In this document: piece by piece, positions 1 to 10,673 of the stretch | Layout of the letters: each line of letters starts with the position of its first letter | How positions within the stretch are numbered: the stretch's first letter is position 1 | NCBI RefSeq assembly: GCF_914767665.1 | Contig: NC_059507.1 | Coordinates: 12,648,001 to 12,712,000, forward strand | Length of the DNA stretch: 64,000 nt | Direction of reading: 5' to 3' | DNA from: Harmonia axyridis | Taxonomy: Eukaryota > Arthropoda > Insecta > Coleoptera > Coccinellidae | The notes under the pieces: model-generated | Told to the model about the DNA's origin: nothing | The model's database searches: none | Seen by the model: the letters and a program-made list of their open reading frames with translations, nothing else | Made by a program: the position numbers and the translations under genes

Positions 1-548
1 TTCTTTTTTTTCGCTTCACTAGGAAGATAATTATATAAATTTCTAGAGTATCGTCTCATTATTTTCAGACGGCATCAATTTGGTATATTAACAGTTGTCT
101 TTATTATGGTACTTATATTTCATTCTTTGCAACCATAAAAATTGTTATTCAATCAATGAGTTTATGAGAATGAAATTGTTCAAATAGCTATGATTTCAAA
201 TCACAGAATGCTGTCTTCCAGAAAGAAATTAATTTCATTGAAGTAGTGATGATTAAGATTGGCTACATATTCACTTATTTAATAGAGATCAATCTTCGTT
301 TCGTTTCTCTGTGTATATTGAATAGGTATGTTTCATTCATTAGTGTTATCATAGGTTCTTGGAATTTTTTCTGGGATATTATATCTTTGGTTATGTTTTA
401 ACTTTCTTTAGTCTTGTTGACATTTTGTCCCTAATCTGCTTTCGCAAAATGCATTTCTATCGAATATACATCTCTAATTCTTCAATTATCGGTTACTGAA
501 TGGAGAATTGCGCCTTCAGGGGTTCCATAAAGGCCTATTTCTAGTAGG
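1..548. other. AT-rich sequence, nothing recognised
   Basis: No open frame of useful length and no terminal repeats were recognised. The stretch ends where the first CTTGA-rich hAT end begins. Confidence 0.5.
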
Positions 549-1877
549 CATTCATGACTTGGCTTGATTTTCAAGCGATTTGGTTTGAGCTTGACTCAAA
601 GATTTATTTAGAACACGAATCATATCAAGCTATTTGATTTGTAGCAGTTTGATAGTGTAGTGTCACATTGATAAAAAAATGATGAAATGTGAAGGAACCT
701 TGCAAAAAAACAATTTTATTTATTGAACTCATTGTTATGAAAGAACCAAAATAACAAATTTTTTGAAATAGAAACATAAATTAAATCACTATGAATCATA
801 ACAAAATAAAAAGAGAAATTTTTTTCGACCAGAAAAACACAATGTGTGGAATCTACTATTTGGAGAAATGTAGATAAAATTTTTCTTTTGTTGCCTCAAA
901 TTAGGAACTCATCGTATCCTCCACATCTCTCCAAAATTTTTTTTGGAACATCATAATCATCCGAATCATGTGAAAACACATCGCAGTAGGTGGTATGATC
1001 CCGGGATCACTTCATATTCAAGTGATGAACTGCTGACGATCCCACTGAATTAATTTATTGCCCTCTATCCGTCATCTGATCCGAATTACAACAGAGAAAT
1101 ATTTATAAGTCGCTACTTAAAATTCAATGAACTACAGGTGACTTTTACTGACTCATTTCCAGTTTTGTGAATGGCATCATCATTCAGCCGAAATTCGGAA
1201 GATAATTCTTGTGCACGGAGTGATCTTGCCCAGATTTAGATTCACCGTGCGATCCTATCGAGAAAGTGATGTGAGCTTTCTAGTTCAGTTGCATTTGTAT
1301 TTTTGTGAATGTTTGAGTTGTGTCATCAATCAGACGGACCTGACTGCATCGTGTATTCAAATGTGATCAGATCCTAATCGCATTCTTACTACTAACTACT
1401 CGGATTGTGTTGGACTAGATCAATTGAAATCCTGGATAAACAGTCTCATTAAACATTACAATTAGGGATTCACGGCTTGGCTTGAGCTTAACTTGATTTC
1501 AATTAAAGCCATTGCGGATTTTTGTAACTGTAAAAGCAGCTCTGGAAAATTGTCTTTCAACAGGAGTTGAAGATATTGTCGTTGATAAAAAATCCTTGGC
1601 CATTTTGGCCAAGTTTGGAAAGAATTTTCTGAAACTACCAAAATCTACCAAAAAATTTCATAGAAATGTGAGAAAACTACTTATAAAGTCACTAGCGAAT
1701 TCTTCAGTCTCTCGGCGCTCGAAGAATCCCCTTATTTAGTCTAAGCGCCCACAAGATTGCAGAAATATATGACGTGCGACGCGTGCATATCAAGCTCAAG
1801 TAATATCAAGTCAAGTCAAGCTCAAGTATACAATTTTTCACGAGCTTGATTTTCAAGTCAAGCTACTTGGTTTAGAA
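549..1877 (-). mobile_element. hAT-family element, copy 1, interrupted and decayed
   Basis: The left end (TAGGCATTCATGACTTGGCT) matches the left end of the better-kept copy at 20726. The next 270 bases (TAGTGTCACAT..., AAAAAATGATGAAATG..., CATAAATTAAATC...) follow that copy closely. From about 826 to 1461 there is unrelated sequence, followed by a second GGGATTCACGGCTTGGCTTG terminus at about 1463. Similarity then resumes in an antisense hAT dimerisation-domain remnant and in CAAG-rich subterminal DNA up to about 1877. The terminal GAATCCCTA is missing at the right end. I infer an internally deleted hAT copy that was later rearranged or received another element. Exact boundaries of the interruption are uncertain. 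Confidence 0.6.
1506..1740 (-). pseudogene. hAT transposase C-terminal dimerisation domain remnant
   Basis: Read on the minus strand, this matches the frame seen intact at 15474-15710: a proline/leucine stretch, then a PVERQFS-like motif, then a VTK...R segment typical of the hAT C-terminal dimerisation region. In this copy the end of the domain (the LRSWM...NYEIK part) is missing at the junction with inserted sequence near 1506. No catalytic region is present. It cannot encode a transposase. Assignment rests on similarity to the three other copies in this window and on knowledge of the hAT domain. Confidence 0.6.
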
Positions 1878-3014
1878 TAGGTACCTTGAAATTGAAAATC
1901 TTCTAGACTATGCTCCCTTTTGGTTGCATTTTTTAGTGAATTATTTCGTCTTATTTCTCTCTGTTTACTTCTGTTTTTCATTTCGTTTTTGTTCAAATAG
2001 ATCATGAGTTCATACTTCTGAACAAAAGTAAATAGGTATTTTCAAAGTTCTATATTTTCATTAGAAACAAGGAAATACTGACTGCAATTACAAAAATTTG
2101 ATGCTGTACAAGGATACTTATACAAACTTTCACGTCTCAATTGAATTGGCTGCTATAGATCATTTCCATTAACAAAATTGCGTGAAAAGTTCTCACTAAT
2201 GAATTCTCTAGATCTAATAACATAGACATGGGTTAGTACTCAATTAACTTAATGATATTCAATAAATAGGCGAGAAAACGATTAATCAGATTTTCTAAAC
2301 TCATTAAGCATATTAGTATTCGTTATTTGAATGGCGAATTTCATGATTTGTGGAAATTAATATTGTAATTTGACGCCCGGAATGAAAATATGTGTGAAAA
2401 ATTGTGATCTATTGGTTATATTATTTCGTTCCTGTTCGAAAAGGATATTTTTATGATAGGAATCAATAATTCGATAAACATTTTATGATACTAAACACTG
2501 TATCACACACTATTTTCCATTATGCCTGCATTATAACTTCATTAATTATGCTGTAAATTAATTATTGTTCAGAGGTCCATTGATCTAAACTACTTCAAAT
2601 TTTTGAAGTGAAAAATAATAGTGTTATATAGTATGCAATGAGCAATCCTAGGACCTATTCAACATTATTTTAGAAGTTTTTCTTAACTTTCCACTTCGCT
2701 TATTTCAATTATGAATATTTTTCGAGTAACGTTATCATTGATTGGAAAGATTTGAAAGGTGAAAAGGGCACAATAAAAGTTGCAAGCATATTTGACAGTT
2801 CATATGATTGATTATTTAAAAGTGGTTGCGTATCAAGAACTCTCATCCAAAATTTCATATATTTCAAATATGGAAAGTTCACGTTACGGAGAGGAAGTAG
2901 ACACAAAATAAAAAATTCAAAAATGAAACTCACTTGGCATGAAAAGATTTTGAGCGCCCGTTAATTTATGTGCATGGCATCATGAGGAGTTCACTGGGGA
3001 CCACAGATCTGTAT
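1878..3014. other. AT-rich sequence, nothing recognised
   Basis: About 1.1 kb with only short chance frames. No repeat ends, coding similarity or RNA gene were recognised. Confidence 0.5.
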
Positions 3015-4060
3015 ATAGGTAACAAGCCAATTGAAAAGTCCCCGGTCTACCATAGTAAAACACATTTTTTGACAAAATTCGATTTTATTATTCAGCATAG
3101 TTGCCGTCGAGGGCGATACAGCGATTATGGCGATCTTCCAACTGTTCGATAACATTTTTGTAGTACGATTTGTCTTTCATTTCAGAATAGGCCTCAGTTT
3201 CGGCGATTACTTCTTCACTGGCGCTAAATTTCTTTCCAGCGAGCATTCTTTTGATGTCTGAGAAGAGAAAAAAGTCGCTGGCGAAAACGAAGCCCAATTC
3301 ATGCAATTTTGTCATTATTTCCATTGATTTGTGACACGGCGCGTTGTCTCGATGAAACAGTACCTTTTTTCTTCAAATGCGGCCGTTTTTTAACGATTTC
3401 ATCCTTTAAACGATTCATTAACGCTATATACTGAACGCTGTTGATGGTCTGTCCTTTTGAAGGTAATCAATGCATATTATACCTTGAGCATTCCAGAATA
3501 CTGATGCCATAACCTTGCCAGCTGACTGAGTGCCGATTGGAGTCCGGAGTGAAATGATGGAGCCATGTTTCATCCATTGTCACATATCGACGCAAACATC
3601 CAGGTTTATTGCACTTAAACAGCTTCAAACACTGCTCAGAATCATTTACACGTTGTTACTTTTGATCGATTGTGAGCTCGCGCGGAACCCATTTTGCACA
3701 CAGCTTTCTCATGTAAAAATATTCGTGAATGATATGATGTACACGTTCAGATTATATCTTCACAATGTCTGCTATCTCGATCGACTTCACTTCACGGTCA
3801 TTCAAAATTATTTTGTGAACTTTTTTCATTTTTTTGTCGGTGAGAGCCTCTTTTGGGCGTCCACTGCGTTCGCCGTCTTCGGTGCTCATTTCACCAGGTT
3901 TAAACTTGGCATACCAATCAATGATGGATAATTTCCTGACGCAGACCCCGGAAACTCTTCATCAAGCCAAGATTTTCCTGAGAATTTTGGTACTGTAGCC
4001 TGTAGTGTTGATGAAAAACCGAAAACGCTACCGAGCTATGACTAATAACTTCTATTGGCT
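3015..4060 (-). mobile_element. mariner element, irritans (Himar-like) type, right end missing
   Basis: The left end begins ATAGGT and contains AAGTCCCCGGTCT, the conserved inner part of irritans-type mariner terminal repeats, next to a TA. The interior is a minus-strand transposase pseudogene running C-terminus to N-terminus from left to right. No matching terminal repeat is visible on the right. Instead, mariner similarity stops near 4060, where a different mariner-like fragment on the opposite strand starts. I infer loss of the 5' end of the element through a rearrangement or a later insertion. Confidence 0.8.
3088..4020 (-). pseudogene. mariner transposase pseudogene (irritans type)
   Basis: A cut-and-paste DD34D transposase of Tc1/mariner type. 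Reading from high to low coordinates, recognisable blocks are a helix-turn-helix part ending SIIDWYAKFKPGEMSTEDGE (about 3840-3920), MRKLCAKWVPREL (about 3680-3720), the first-aspartate block TMDETWLHHFTPDSN (about 3535-3590), a KVMASVFWNAQGII block (about 3460-3510), a degraded HQDNAPCHKS block (about 3340-3370) and the C-terminus LFSDIKRMLAGKKF...NRCIALDGNY (3088-3270). These blocks lie in different frames, so several indels and stops separate them. The segment between the second and third catalytic positions is shortened. Length is close to the usual 350 residues, but it is clearly dead. Confidence 0.85.
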
Positions 4061-4062
4061 GA

Positions 4063-4215
4063 AATTGTTCATTTTCAACAATACGACGCTACGTGCCACA
4101 CCAGAAACAAGTCGAGTTATTTCTTTGGCCACAATTGACCACTGAGATCTTGTGAATCAACACCTTTAGACTTTTTTCTATGGGCCCACGTGACTCGGTG
4201 TATAATCGAATATTG
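4063..4215 (+). pseudogene. mariner-like transposase fragment, opposite strand
   Basis: On the plus strand a short stretch reads FQQYDATCHT, then about 12 residues later PLRSCESTPLDFFLWAHV. This is the catalytic block (QQDGATCHTA ... PPRSCDLTPLDYFLWGYVKS) of the mariner-like family whose better copies lie at 27579-28302 and 29584-30280. One stop codon interrupts it. It abuts the irritans mariner in the opposite orientation, so the junction at about 4060 marks two different elements. Confidence 0.6.
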
Positions 4216-4368
4216 TCGATGCTCTTGTGATATTATAACTGAAAATTCGTTCAATTTGACCTCAAGGATTTTCTCTACTATTATTTCAGAGTTTCTTTTA
4301 TATTGAATTTTAGAATAACTTCATTATTTTTGGAATATTGACAAACCCTACTCATATTTCTGCTTGTC

Positions 4369-5214
4369 TTAGGCCCAGTTTCACCAAACAGCACTTGATC
4401 CCAGATTGATTAAACTCCGCTTGTTACTAAAGCAGGCTTAACAGTGTTTTCTGTTTCACCATGCATCAACCCGTCCGAAGATGATCGCGATTAACCAAAT
4501 CGCGTTTAAATAGTCAAACCATTTGGCAACGTTGTGAACAAAAAGTTATATAGTGTTCTGTATCGTATTAGCAGTGATGACCACCATTGGCGCTAGGTGT
4601 CAGGTGTCATTCATTCATAACTCATAACATTTCAAAACATTTGTCATCTTGTAAACAAAAAACAAAGTTAATTTTTGCCGAAAATGTCGAGTGATGTGCT
4701 TCGAAATGTCGGAAACTTGCAGAAGTTAAAAAGAAATTATCCCATTTCACAAAACCACATATTCTGGAAAAAAAACTATATAAGTAATTTTATTAACTTA
4801 TTTATTTTTATTAACAAGTTTAACTGCTTCTGAAATAATATTTCAATCAAACATATCAATAAATTATTCTTTGCAATAAATTTCATAAAACACAAAAACT
4901 AAGTTTACGTGTACCTATTTTAAATGGGAAATATTGAGCCTATACATATAGTCATATTTTGATAAAATTGACCCAAAAATTAGAAATTTCCGGAAAAATA
5001 ATTACATAGACAAGAGTTCCATACTGATAAATAATTATTAATCTCAACTTGAAAGGTTGTAATCCTCCAAAAATGGCCGATTAGTGCTAAATCGCGATTG
5101 GTCGATTAAATGGCGCTTTGGAATGTGGTGAAACGCTACATTTAATTAATCGTGATCTAAGGCCTCACTTAAGAGCCAAGTCAAGATTGAAGCATTTGGT
5201 GAAACTGGGCCTTA
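4369..5214. mobile_element. PIF/Harbinger-like non-autonomous element with TTA duplications
   Basis: Inverted ends GGCCCAGTTTCACCAAA (4372) and TTTGGTGAAACTGGGCC (ending 5211) are flanked on both sides by TTA (4369-4371 and 5212-5214). A TTA/TWA target duplication is characteristic of PIF/Harbinger elements. The inner ends repeat more GATTAA/TTAATC-containing sequence in inverted order. The interior (about 840 bp) carries no transposase frame. It has only a short MSSDVLRNV... start at 4684 that I cannot assign. The superfamily call rests on the TTA duplication and is not proven. Confidence 0.65.
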
Positions 5215-5804
5215 GAGAAAATAAAGAAATAAAAAACTCCCATTGTAAAATCCTATATTTCAATCGAAGAACCTAGTAGACGCTCTAAATTAAACAATTA
5301 TCGCACGGTAGTCCAAAAAACCACTCCGCCCCACCCCTCTCATTATCGGAAACAATAAACCATAGAGCAACTGAATCGTAAAACTCCCATGATACAAAAC
5401 AGAACGTCTCTCTCTCTCTCTGGCATTAAACAAATGAGAACGGAATGAAGAGCTGCGCGAGAAGACAAAAGGGTCAAATAGGTGCCATCGGCCTCCTTGG
5501 ACCGGTTCCCCATCCTGCGTTGCCGTTAATACTGTCATTAAAACGAAAGACATGTCGATAAATGTTATTTATAAGCGGCCTGACATCTTCTCGGGTAATT
5601 ACGTTATAATCTCGCCCGAGGGACTATGGAATTCATTACGACTATGGAAAACGGAGGTTGCGGCTACGACGGTGTCCGTCAGGGCTCAGTTCGCGGAAAG
5701 AAAGTTTCCGAATTACGAAACAATGCCCGACGGTGCTCCGCCGTGCGTGGATGGGTTTTGGTCGTAAGAATGCAGGAGAAATGTAAGCGCTCTTGGGTGT
5801 GATG
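5215..5804. other. Unique sequence with a short (TC)n tract
   Basis: More GC-balanced than its surroundings. Contains a TCTCTCTCTCTCT run near 5407. Overlapping open frames at 5290-5553 and 5552-5767 have no recognisable domain. No repeats recognised. Confidence 0.4.
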
Positions 5805-7321
5805 TACAGGGTGGGCAAATAAGCGAGGTAAGCGGCTATATCTCAGGATCCACGCATCGTAGAGATTTGCGGTAAAAAATTTTACCACTAAAGTAAACAA
5901 AAGAAAACACTGGAAATTGTTTTGAAGTTCATACCTCCACCGCTAGGGGGCGTAATAGCTATCGTCGAGTAGAAAAATGCATTTTACTCGAAAAATTTTC
6001 ATATTAAGTTGGAAAAAAAATATCATCACTGTAAACCTTGGAAAATTCTCTATCTGTTTGAATTGTCACTTTCAATTTTGCGACATCAAATAAGGGTGGG
6101 GGAAAGATAGAAATCTGACTGATTGAAATGTCTGTAACTTCAGTTTGGCTCAACATTTTTGAGCAAATTAGATCTTATTTGAGAGACAACATCTTGTTGA
6201 TTAAGGAAAAAATATACTCATGATGAATTTGATTCAGCTGCTTCCGATAGGGAGCGCTAAGTCAGAAGTTCATTGTTGTGTTCATTTTTCTCTGGAATTT
6301 CAAATGTAATGATAGGATTTTCCTAACAGAAACAAAAATTTCATTGAATTTGCATGAAAAAACCTAAAGGTCGCAAAGCGATAATTTCAGACGTTCTGAA
6401 GTTATGGCCGAAAGAAGATATTCTTCAACTGATGCACTGCGAAAAATCAAATTGAGTCTTCAAGTTCTAACAGAAACAGAAATCCCATCAAATTTGTATG
6501 AAAAAACCAAAAGGTCGCAAAGCGATAGCTTCAGGCGTTCTGGAGTTATGGCCGAAAGAAGACACAATTTAGTTTTTCAGTGTATCAGTTGAAGAATATC
6601 TTTTTTCGTCCATAACTAGAGAATGCCTGAAGCTATCGCATTGCGACCTTTTGGGTTTTTCATACAAATTTGATGGGATTTCTGTTTCTGTTAGAAATTG
6701 AAGACTCAATTTGGTTTTTCGCAGTGCATCAGTTGAAGAATATCTTCTTTCGGCCATAACTTCAGAACGTCTGAAATTATCGCTTTGCGACCTTCAGGTT
6801 TCTTCATGCAAATTCAATGAAATTTTTGTTCATGTTAAGAAAATCCTATTATTACATTTGAAATTTCAGAGAAAAATGAACAAAACAATGAACTTCTGAC
6901 TTAGCGCTCCCTATCGGAAGCAGCTGAATCAAATGTATCATGAGTATATTTTTTCCTTAATCAACAATATGTTGTCTCTCAAATAAGATCTAATTTGCTC
7001 AAAAATGTTGAGCCAAACTGAAGTTACAGACATTTCAATCAGTCAGATTTCTATCTTTCCCCCACCCTCATTTGATGTCGCAAAATCGAAAGTGACAATT
7101 CAAACAGATAGAGAATTTTCCAAGGTTTACAGTGATGATATTTTTTTTCCAACTCAATATGAAAATTTTTCGAGTAAAATGCATTTTTCTACTCGACGAT
7201 AGCTATTACGCCCCCTAGCGGTGGAGGTATGAACTTCAAAACAATTTCCAGTGTTTTCTTTTGTTTACTTTAGTGGTAAAATTTTTTACCGCAAATCTCT
7301 ACGATGAGTGCCCACCCTGTA
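5805..7321. repeat. 1.5 kb palindromic (foldback) element with TACAGGGTG ends
   Basis: The sequence from TACAGGGTGGGC (5805) to GCCCACCCTGTA (ending 7321) is one large inverted repeat with its centre near 6580. Landmarks recur in mirror order: CCACCGCTAGGGGGCGTAATAG at about 5938 and its complement at about 7205; CTCCCTATCGGAAGCAGCTG at about 6907 and its complement at about 6237; and the same 35-residue frame (MAERRYSSTDALRK...) on the plus strand at 6404 and the minus strand at 6757. The right arm lacks about 37 bp present in the left arm near 5825-5862. The central spacer is only some tens of bases. TA borders suggest a Tc1/mariner-type non-autonomous element. Confidence 0.85.
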
Positions 7322-7533
7322 CAGGCTGTTTCATTTTGGGATGGAGAAGGTTCTATGGACTAAATGCCGAAATTGCTTTGTTTTTGTGATAAAATTGCTT
7401 GATCATAGATTATACCTAGCTATTATTTCCGAGTAACATTCGGAGGTGAAAATGATCATAAGATTGAGTAGAGTACTCTACTTTATCAACGACTTATTTT
7501 TTAATGAGAGATTTCAAATGAATAATATAATGA

Positions 7534-7778
7534 GTGATTTACGACTTGGCTTGATAATTAAGCTACTTGGCTTGTATTCAACGTACTTGGCTTGAGCTTG
7601 ACTTGAAATCAATTTAATTTATCTAATTTATTAAGAACTTGACTCAACATTGAAAAACTACTTGACTTGAACTTGACTTGAAATCAAGCCAAGTAGCTTG
7701 AATATCAAGTCAAGCTCAAGCCAAGTAACTTGAATATCAAGTCAAGTAACTTGAATATCAAGCCAAGCCGTAAATCCC
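7534..7778. mobile_element. CTTGACTTGA-rich hAT MITE
   Basis: About 245 bp starting GTGATTTACGACTTGGCTTG and ending TCAAGCCAAGCCGTAAATCC, an inverted terminal pair related to the GGGATTCACGGCTTGG ends of the hAT copies. Almost the whole length is built from CTTGACTTGA/TCAAGTCAAG units in both orientations. No coding capacity, and no clear 8-bp duplication. Confidence 0.6.
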
Positions 7779-8039
7779 CCAATTCAATGTTAATGCTAAT
7801 AACATGAAAATGCATCAGAAGCATGAAAAACAATGTTGTCTTATTGATATTTTGCAATTAAGTTGAAAAGATAATCTGAGCTAAGAGAACATTCACTAAA
7901 GTAACACTAAAAACACAAAATTCTGGACTATGCTTAAAATTGTTATTTTTTTTTTGTATACACACAAAATTTCAAATCCGATGAATCGGTTGTCACGGAA
8001 ATTATTATTTTCTACAATATACTTCTTGAATTTTGTATG
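7779..8039. other. AT-rich spacer
   Basis: No recognisable feature. The right part may include the 3' untranslated end of the mariner-like remnant that follows. Confidence 0.3.
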
Positions 8040-8640
8040 GCACTGTTGACATGATCCGCTCGAAATTCGGCAGAATTAACGATGGAAAACGATATCAGCC
8101 AAATGGCCGCCATGTCTACGGTTACAGCACCATTTCTTTTTCATAAAATTTTCAATGACCATTTGCACATTTGAGGGTGTATGTCCTCGATAACTTTACG
8201 AATACCATCTTTAAAGTCTTGAATCGCTTATGAATCATTGGCAAGTTCTTTATATTCCACGTGGCCTCAAAAAAAAGACTATAAAGGTGTTAAATCACAA
8301 GTTCTCAGTGGCCAATTGTAACCATCTCTTCGAAAAATGTTGTTTGTGGAATATCTAATTCTCAAAATCGACAAACATGGGTTTACGTGAACAAAGCGGG
8401 CTACAGCAGCAATATTTTCAGTTGTTCTTGAGCGACGTACACGGTTTCGATTCTTCACATTACTAACTTGTCCGAAAAACTCAAATTTTTTCACCAGTTT
8501 CACAATTGCCAGCCGAGAAAGTGCTTCAAGACGACTCAAAAGTGCTTTTGTTTTGCGAACTGAAACTGCACAATTTTCACCATTTTTTAGTGACTTTCAA
8601 CAATTTCAGTTCGTTGTTGAAGCGTTCATCTCTCCATTAT
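8040..8640 (-). pseudogene. mariner-like transposase pseudogene with large internal deletion
   Basis: On the minus strand the N-terminal DNA-binding part is readable (RLAIVKLVKKFE ... RTTENIAAVARFV, about 8395-8530). It is followed at once by a C-terminal block WPLRTCDLTPL (about 8280-8310) and degraded downstream sequence ending in a GGHL-like tail (VDMAAIW) near 8100. The whole central catalytic region with its first two aspartates is absent. The WPPRSCDLTPLDYFLWG-type block links it to the elements at 27579 and 29584, but the N-terminus differs, so it is a separate lineage. Element ends were not located. Confidence 0.65.
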
Positions 8641-8806
8641 TTGCAAAAGTTTAGTTTTTACTTGTTGAATGTCAAAAATTGAAGGCTTCAAAAGTGACAG
8701 CTGTCCAGATGACGTGCTATTCAAAATGGAACCTCCTATTGATAAACCCTTCATTAGTGGAATATAAAGAACATACCTAAATTTGCGATATAACTGCATA
8801 CTATAG

Positions 8807-8995
8807 CTATGAGTTCTTTATCAAAATGGAAAGAACAAACACCTCTACTTCTTCTTGTGTTAGTGCCTTCTCCAGCTTTAATAAGGTTCTTAAATTCGAG
8901 CCTGTCCAGTTACTGATATTCTGCATCCGAGATAGTTTCTTCCAGCCAATTCCACGTCTACCTTCTATTTTGCCTTGATTTATCAGCGATATCAT
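8807..8995 (-). pseudogene. non-LTR retrotransposon reverse transcriptase C-terminal tail
   Basis: A 62-residue minus-strand frame includes GKIEGRRGIGWKKLSRMQNI followed by SNWTG. This resembles the extreme C-terminal GKIEGKRGxGRRxxSWLxNIRxW segment found in many insect LINE-encoded reverse transcriptases. Only the tail of the protein is present. The upstream polymerase domain would lie at higher coordinates and is not there, so this is a short truncated fragment. Confidence 0.55.
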
Positions 8996-9922
8996 CCCCC
9001 TACATCTTCAATAAAAATCCCGCCAAGAAAAACTCTAGCAAGAATCCACCAATAATCAATCATACACAAACAAAAAAACCCCTCGTTGGCGCGATTCAAT
9101 TAAACCACCAATTGCAACCCAATAAAGAGGTCCTAAAAAGACCCTCGAGCCTCATTAAGCCCGAGGAAGGCATTCTGGCATCGTTAAATCCATATTTCGT
9201 GACATCTCTTCCGACCAGTTGACTTCCGAAGGCCGACAGTCACTTTTTCCCCGACAATGACGTTATAAATAAAGGAGGAAAGGTACAATAAATCGTGTGG
9301 TGGGGCCACAAAAGGGCGCTGGTGCTTTGGAAGCAGGAGACCGGAGTCGGAGGACTCTCCAAGTGGAGAAGTTGGGCCCTCCAATTGGTATAATGCAAGC
9401 GCCATGCTTGCCTGGTCTCTGAGATAGGGAGGTGTACAATGAGAATCACTCGTCTTTGTGATTTCCACGTTGGACGTGGGTGGTGGTTCGATTTTTTTTT
9501 AATGAGCCCTTGATGGAACGTGCGGTTTTGATAATGATTTTCGCTGATGCACATGGCGGTTTGTATTGTTTGGAGAAGCATAGCTGATCTTAATCGGTCT
9601 CATTCGATCCTTAATGAAGTACTCAGATCAGGTTAGACTCACTTCTTTTTGTAGGACAGAATTAATAAAAGATTAAAGAAGATTATTTTCGGTAGGTACA
9701 TTTGTAAAGCCATAAGAAGGTTGAAATTTTCGTTGCGTGTCAAAATCACGGAAAGAAGATGAAGCAAAAAAAAATTGAACTTGAATAAAACAATCGATTT
9801 CACCTGAAGTAGATGAATTTGAATGTAGAGTGTCCTTCCTGAAAATTGTCCCAAAGAGTGTTGAAGTTGTGTTGAAGTATAACGTCAATCTCAAGGGTAT
9901 TCCTGAATTGGAAGTACAAATA
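8996..9922. other. Unique, GC-balanced sequence
   Basis: Around 0.9 kb without repeat ends. The part 9060-9480 is clearly less AT-rich than its neighbours. Overlapping minus-strand frames (9184-9468, 9240-9581) show no domain and look like chance frames. Candidate conserved non-coding DNA, untested. Confidence 0.35.
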
Positions 9923-10100
9923 GGGATTCACGGCTTAGCTTGATATTCACACCAACTCAAGTTCAAGTCAATTAGTGGTTTTTCAATGTTAAGTCAAGTA
10001 CTTAATGAATAAACATTGAAAAACTACTACTTGACTTGAACTTGAGTTGGTTTCAAGTCAAGTTCAAGCTACTTGTCTTGAGCTTCCTTGATTAATTTCA
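9923..10100. repeat. CTTGACTTGA-rich hAT end fragment
   Basis: Begins TAGGGATTCACGGCTTAGCT, the standard left terminus of the hAT family in this window. Continues through inverted CAAGTTCAAGTCAA / TTGACTTGAACTTG blocks and fades near 10100 without a right terminus. A truncated copy. Confidence 0.55.
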
Positions 10101-10151
10101 AGAAAAAAGTTCTAAAAACATAAGCTTCTAGCATGAGCTTTGTTTTCGAGA

Positions 10152-10673
10152 TACAGGGTGTTTCTAGCAATTCTGCTTTTTTGTGATTATAATATCAGTT
10201 CATGGAATCTTTATTAAGCTTCGTAACATATTTGCTAATTAAGTATCAGAACTTATGAATAATTTATTCATCACAGCTAACTAAGTGGATCATTATGATA
10301 ATTTGGATTATCCTGAGGATTACTAGAGAATTGTTGGGAACTTTTTTCTCAAAATCGTTAGCATTTACGACAAAACAAAGAACTGCGAGTCACCAAAAAA
10401 TGTAGTACTGATCCAAAGTTTCTTATTCATTCTTCTAAACTACCAGAGGTCCACCAAAAATGAAAGTTCTAAAGGAAAGAAGCGGGCACTGTTACAAAAA
10501 AATATATCACCCTGTAGATTTGAATTCAAAATTGAGATATCACATGATGATGGAAGGAGATATGAGAAAAAAACTTGGAAACAAGCAAACTTTAACACCC
10601 TGTATCTTGAAAACAAAGCGTTTGCTTTTCTTAAATGATTCGATTTGAACGTCCAATTTAGAAACACTCTGTA
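10152..10673. mobile_element. Short element with TACAGGGTGTTTC ends
   Basis: Left end TACAGGGTGTTTCTA and right end TAGAAACACTCTGTA form a short inverted pair bordered by TA. A second AACACCCTGTATCTTGAAAAC motif lies inside at about 10597, mirroring GTTTTCGAGATACAGGGTGT at the left edge. No coding sequence. Assigned to the ACAGGGTG group only by its termini. Confidence 0.45.

Noticed and set aside
3530..3931. 133-codon plus-strand frame
   Set aside because: It runs antisense to the irritans mariner transposase remnant and has no domain of its own.
6404..6757. Matching MAERRYSSTDALRK frames on opposite strands
   Set aside because: They are the same palindrome arm read in both directions, not two genes. 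No known domain.
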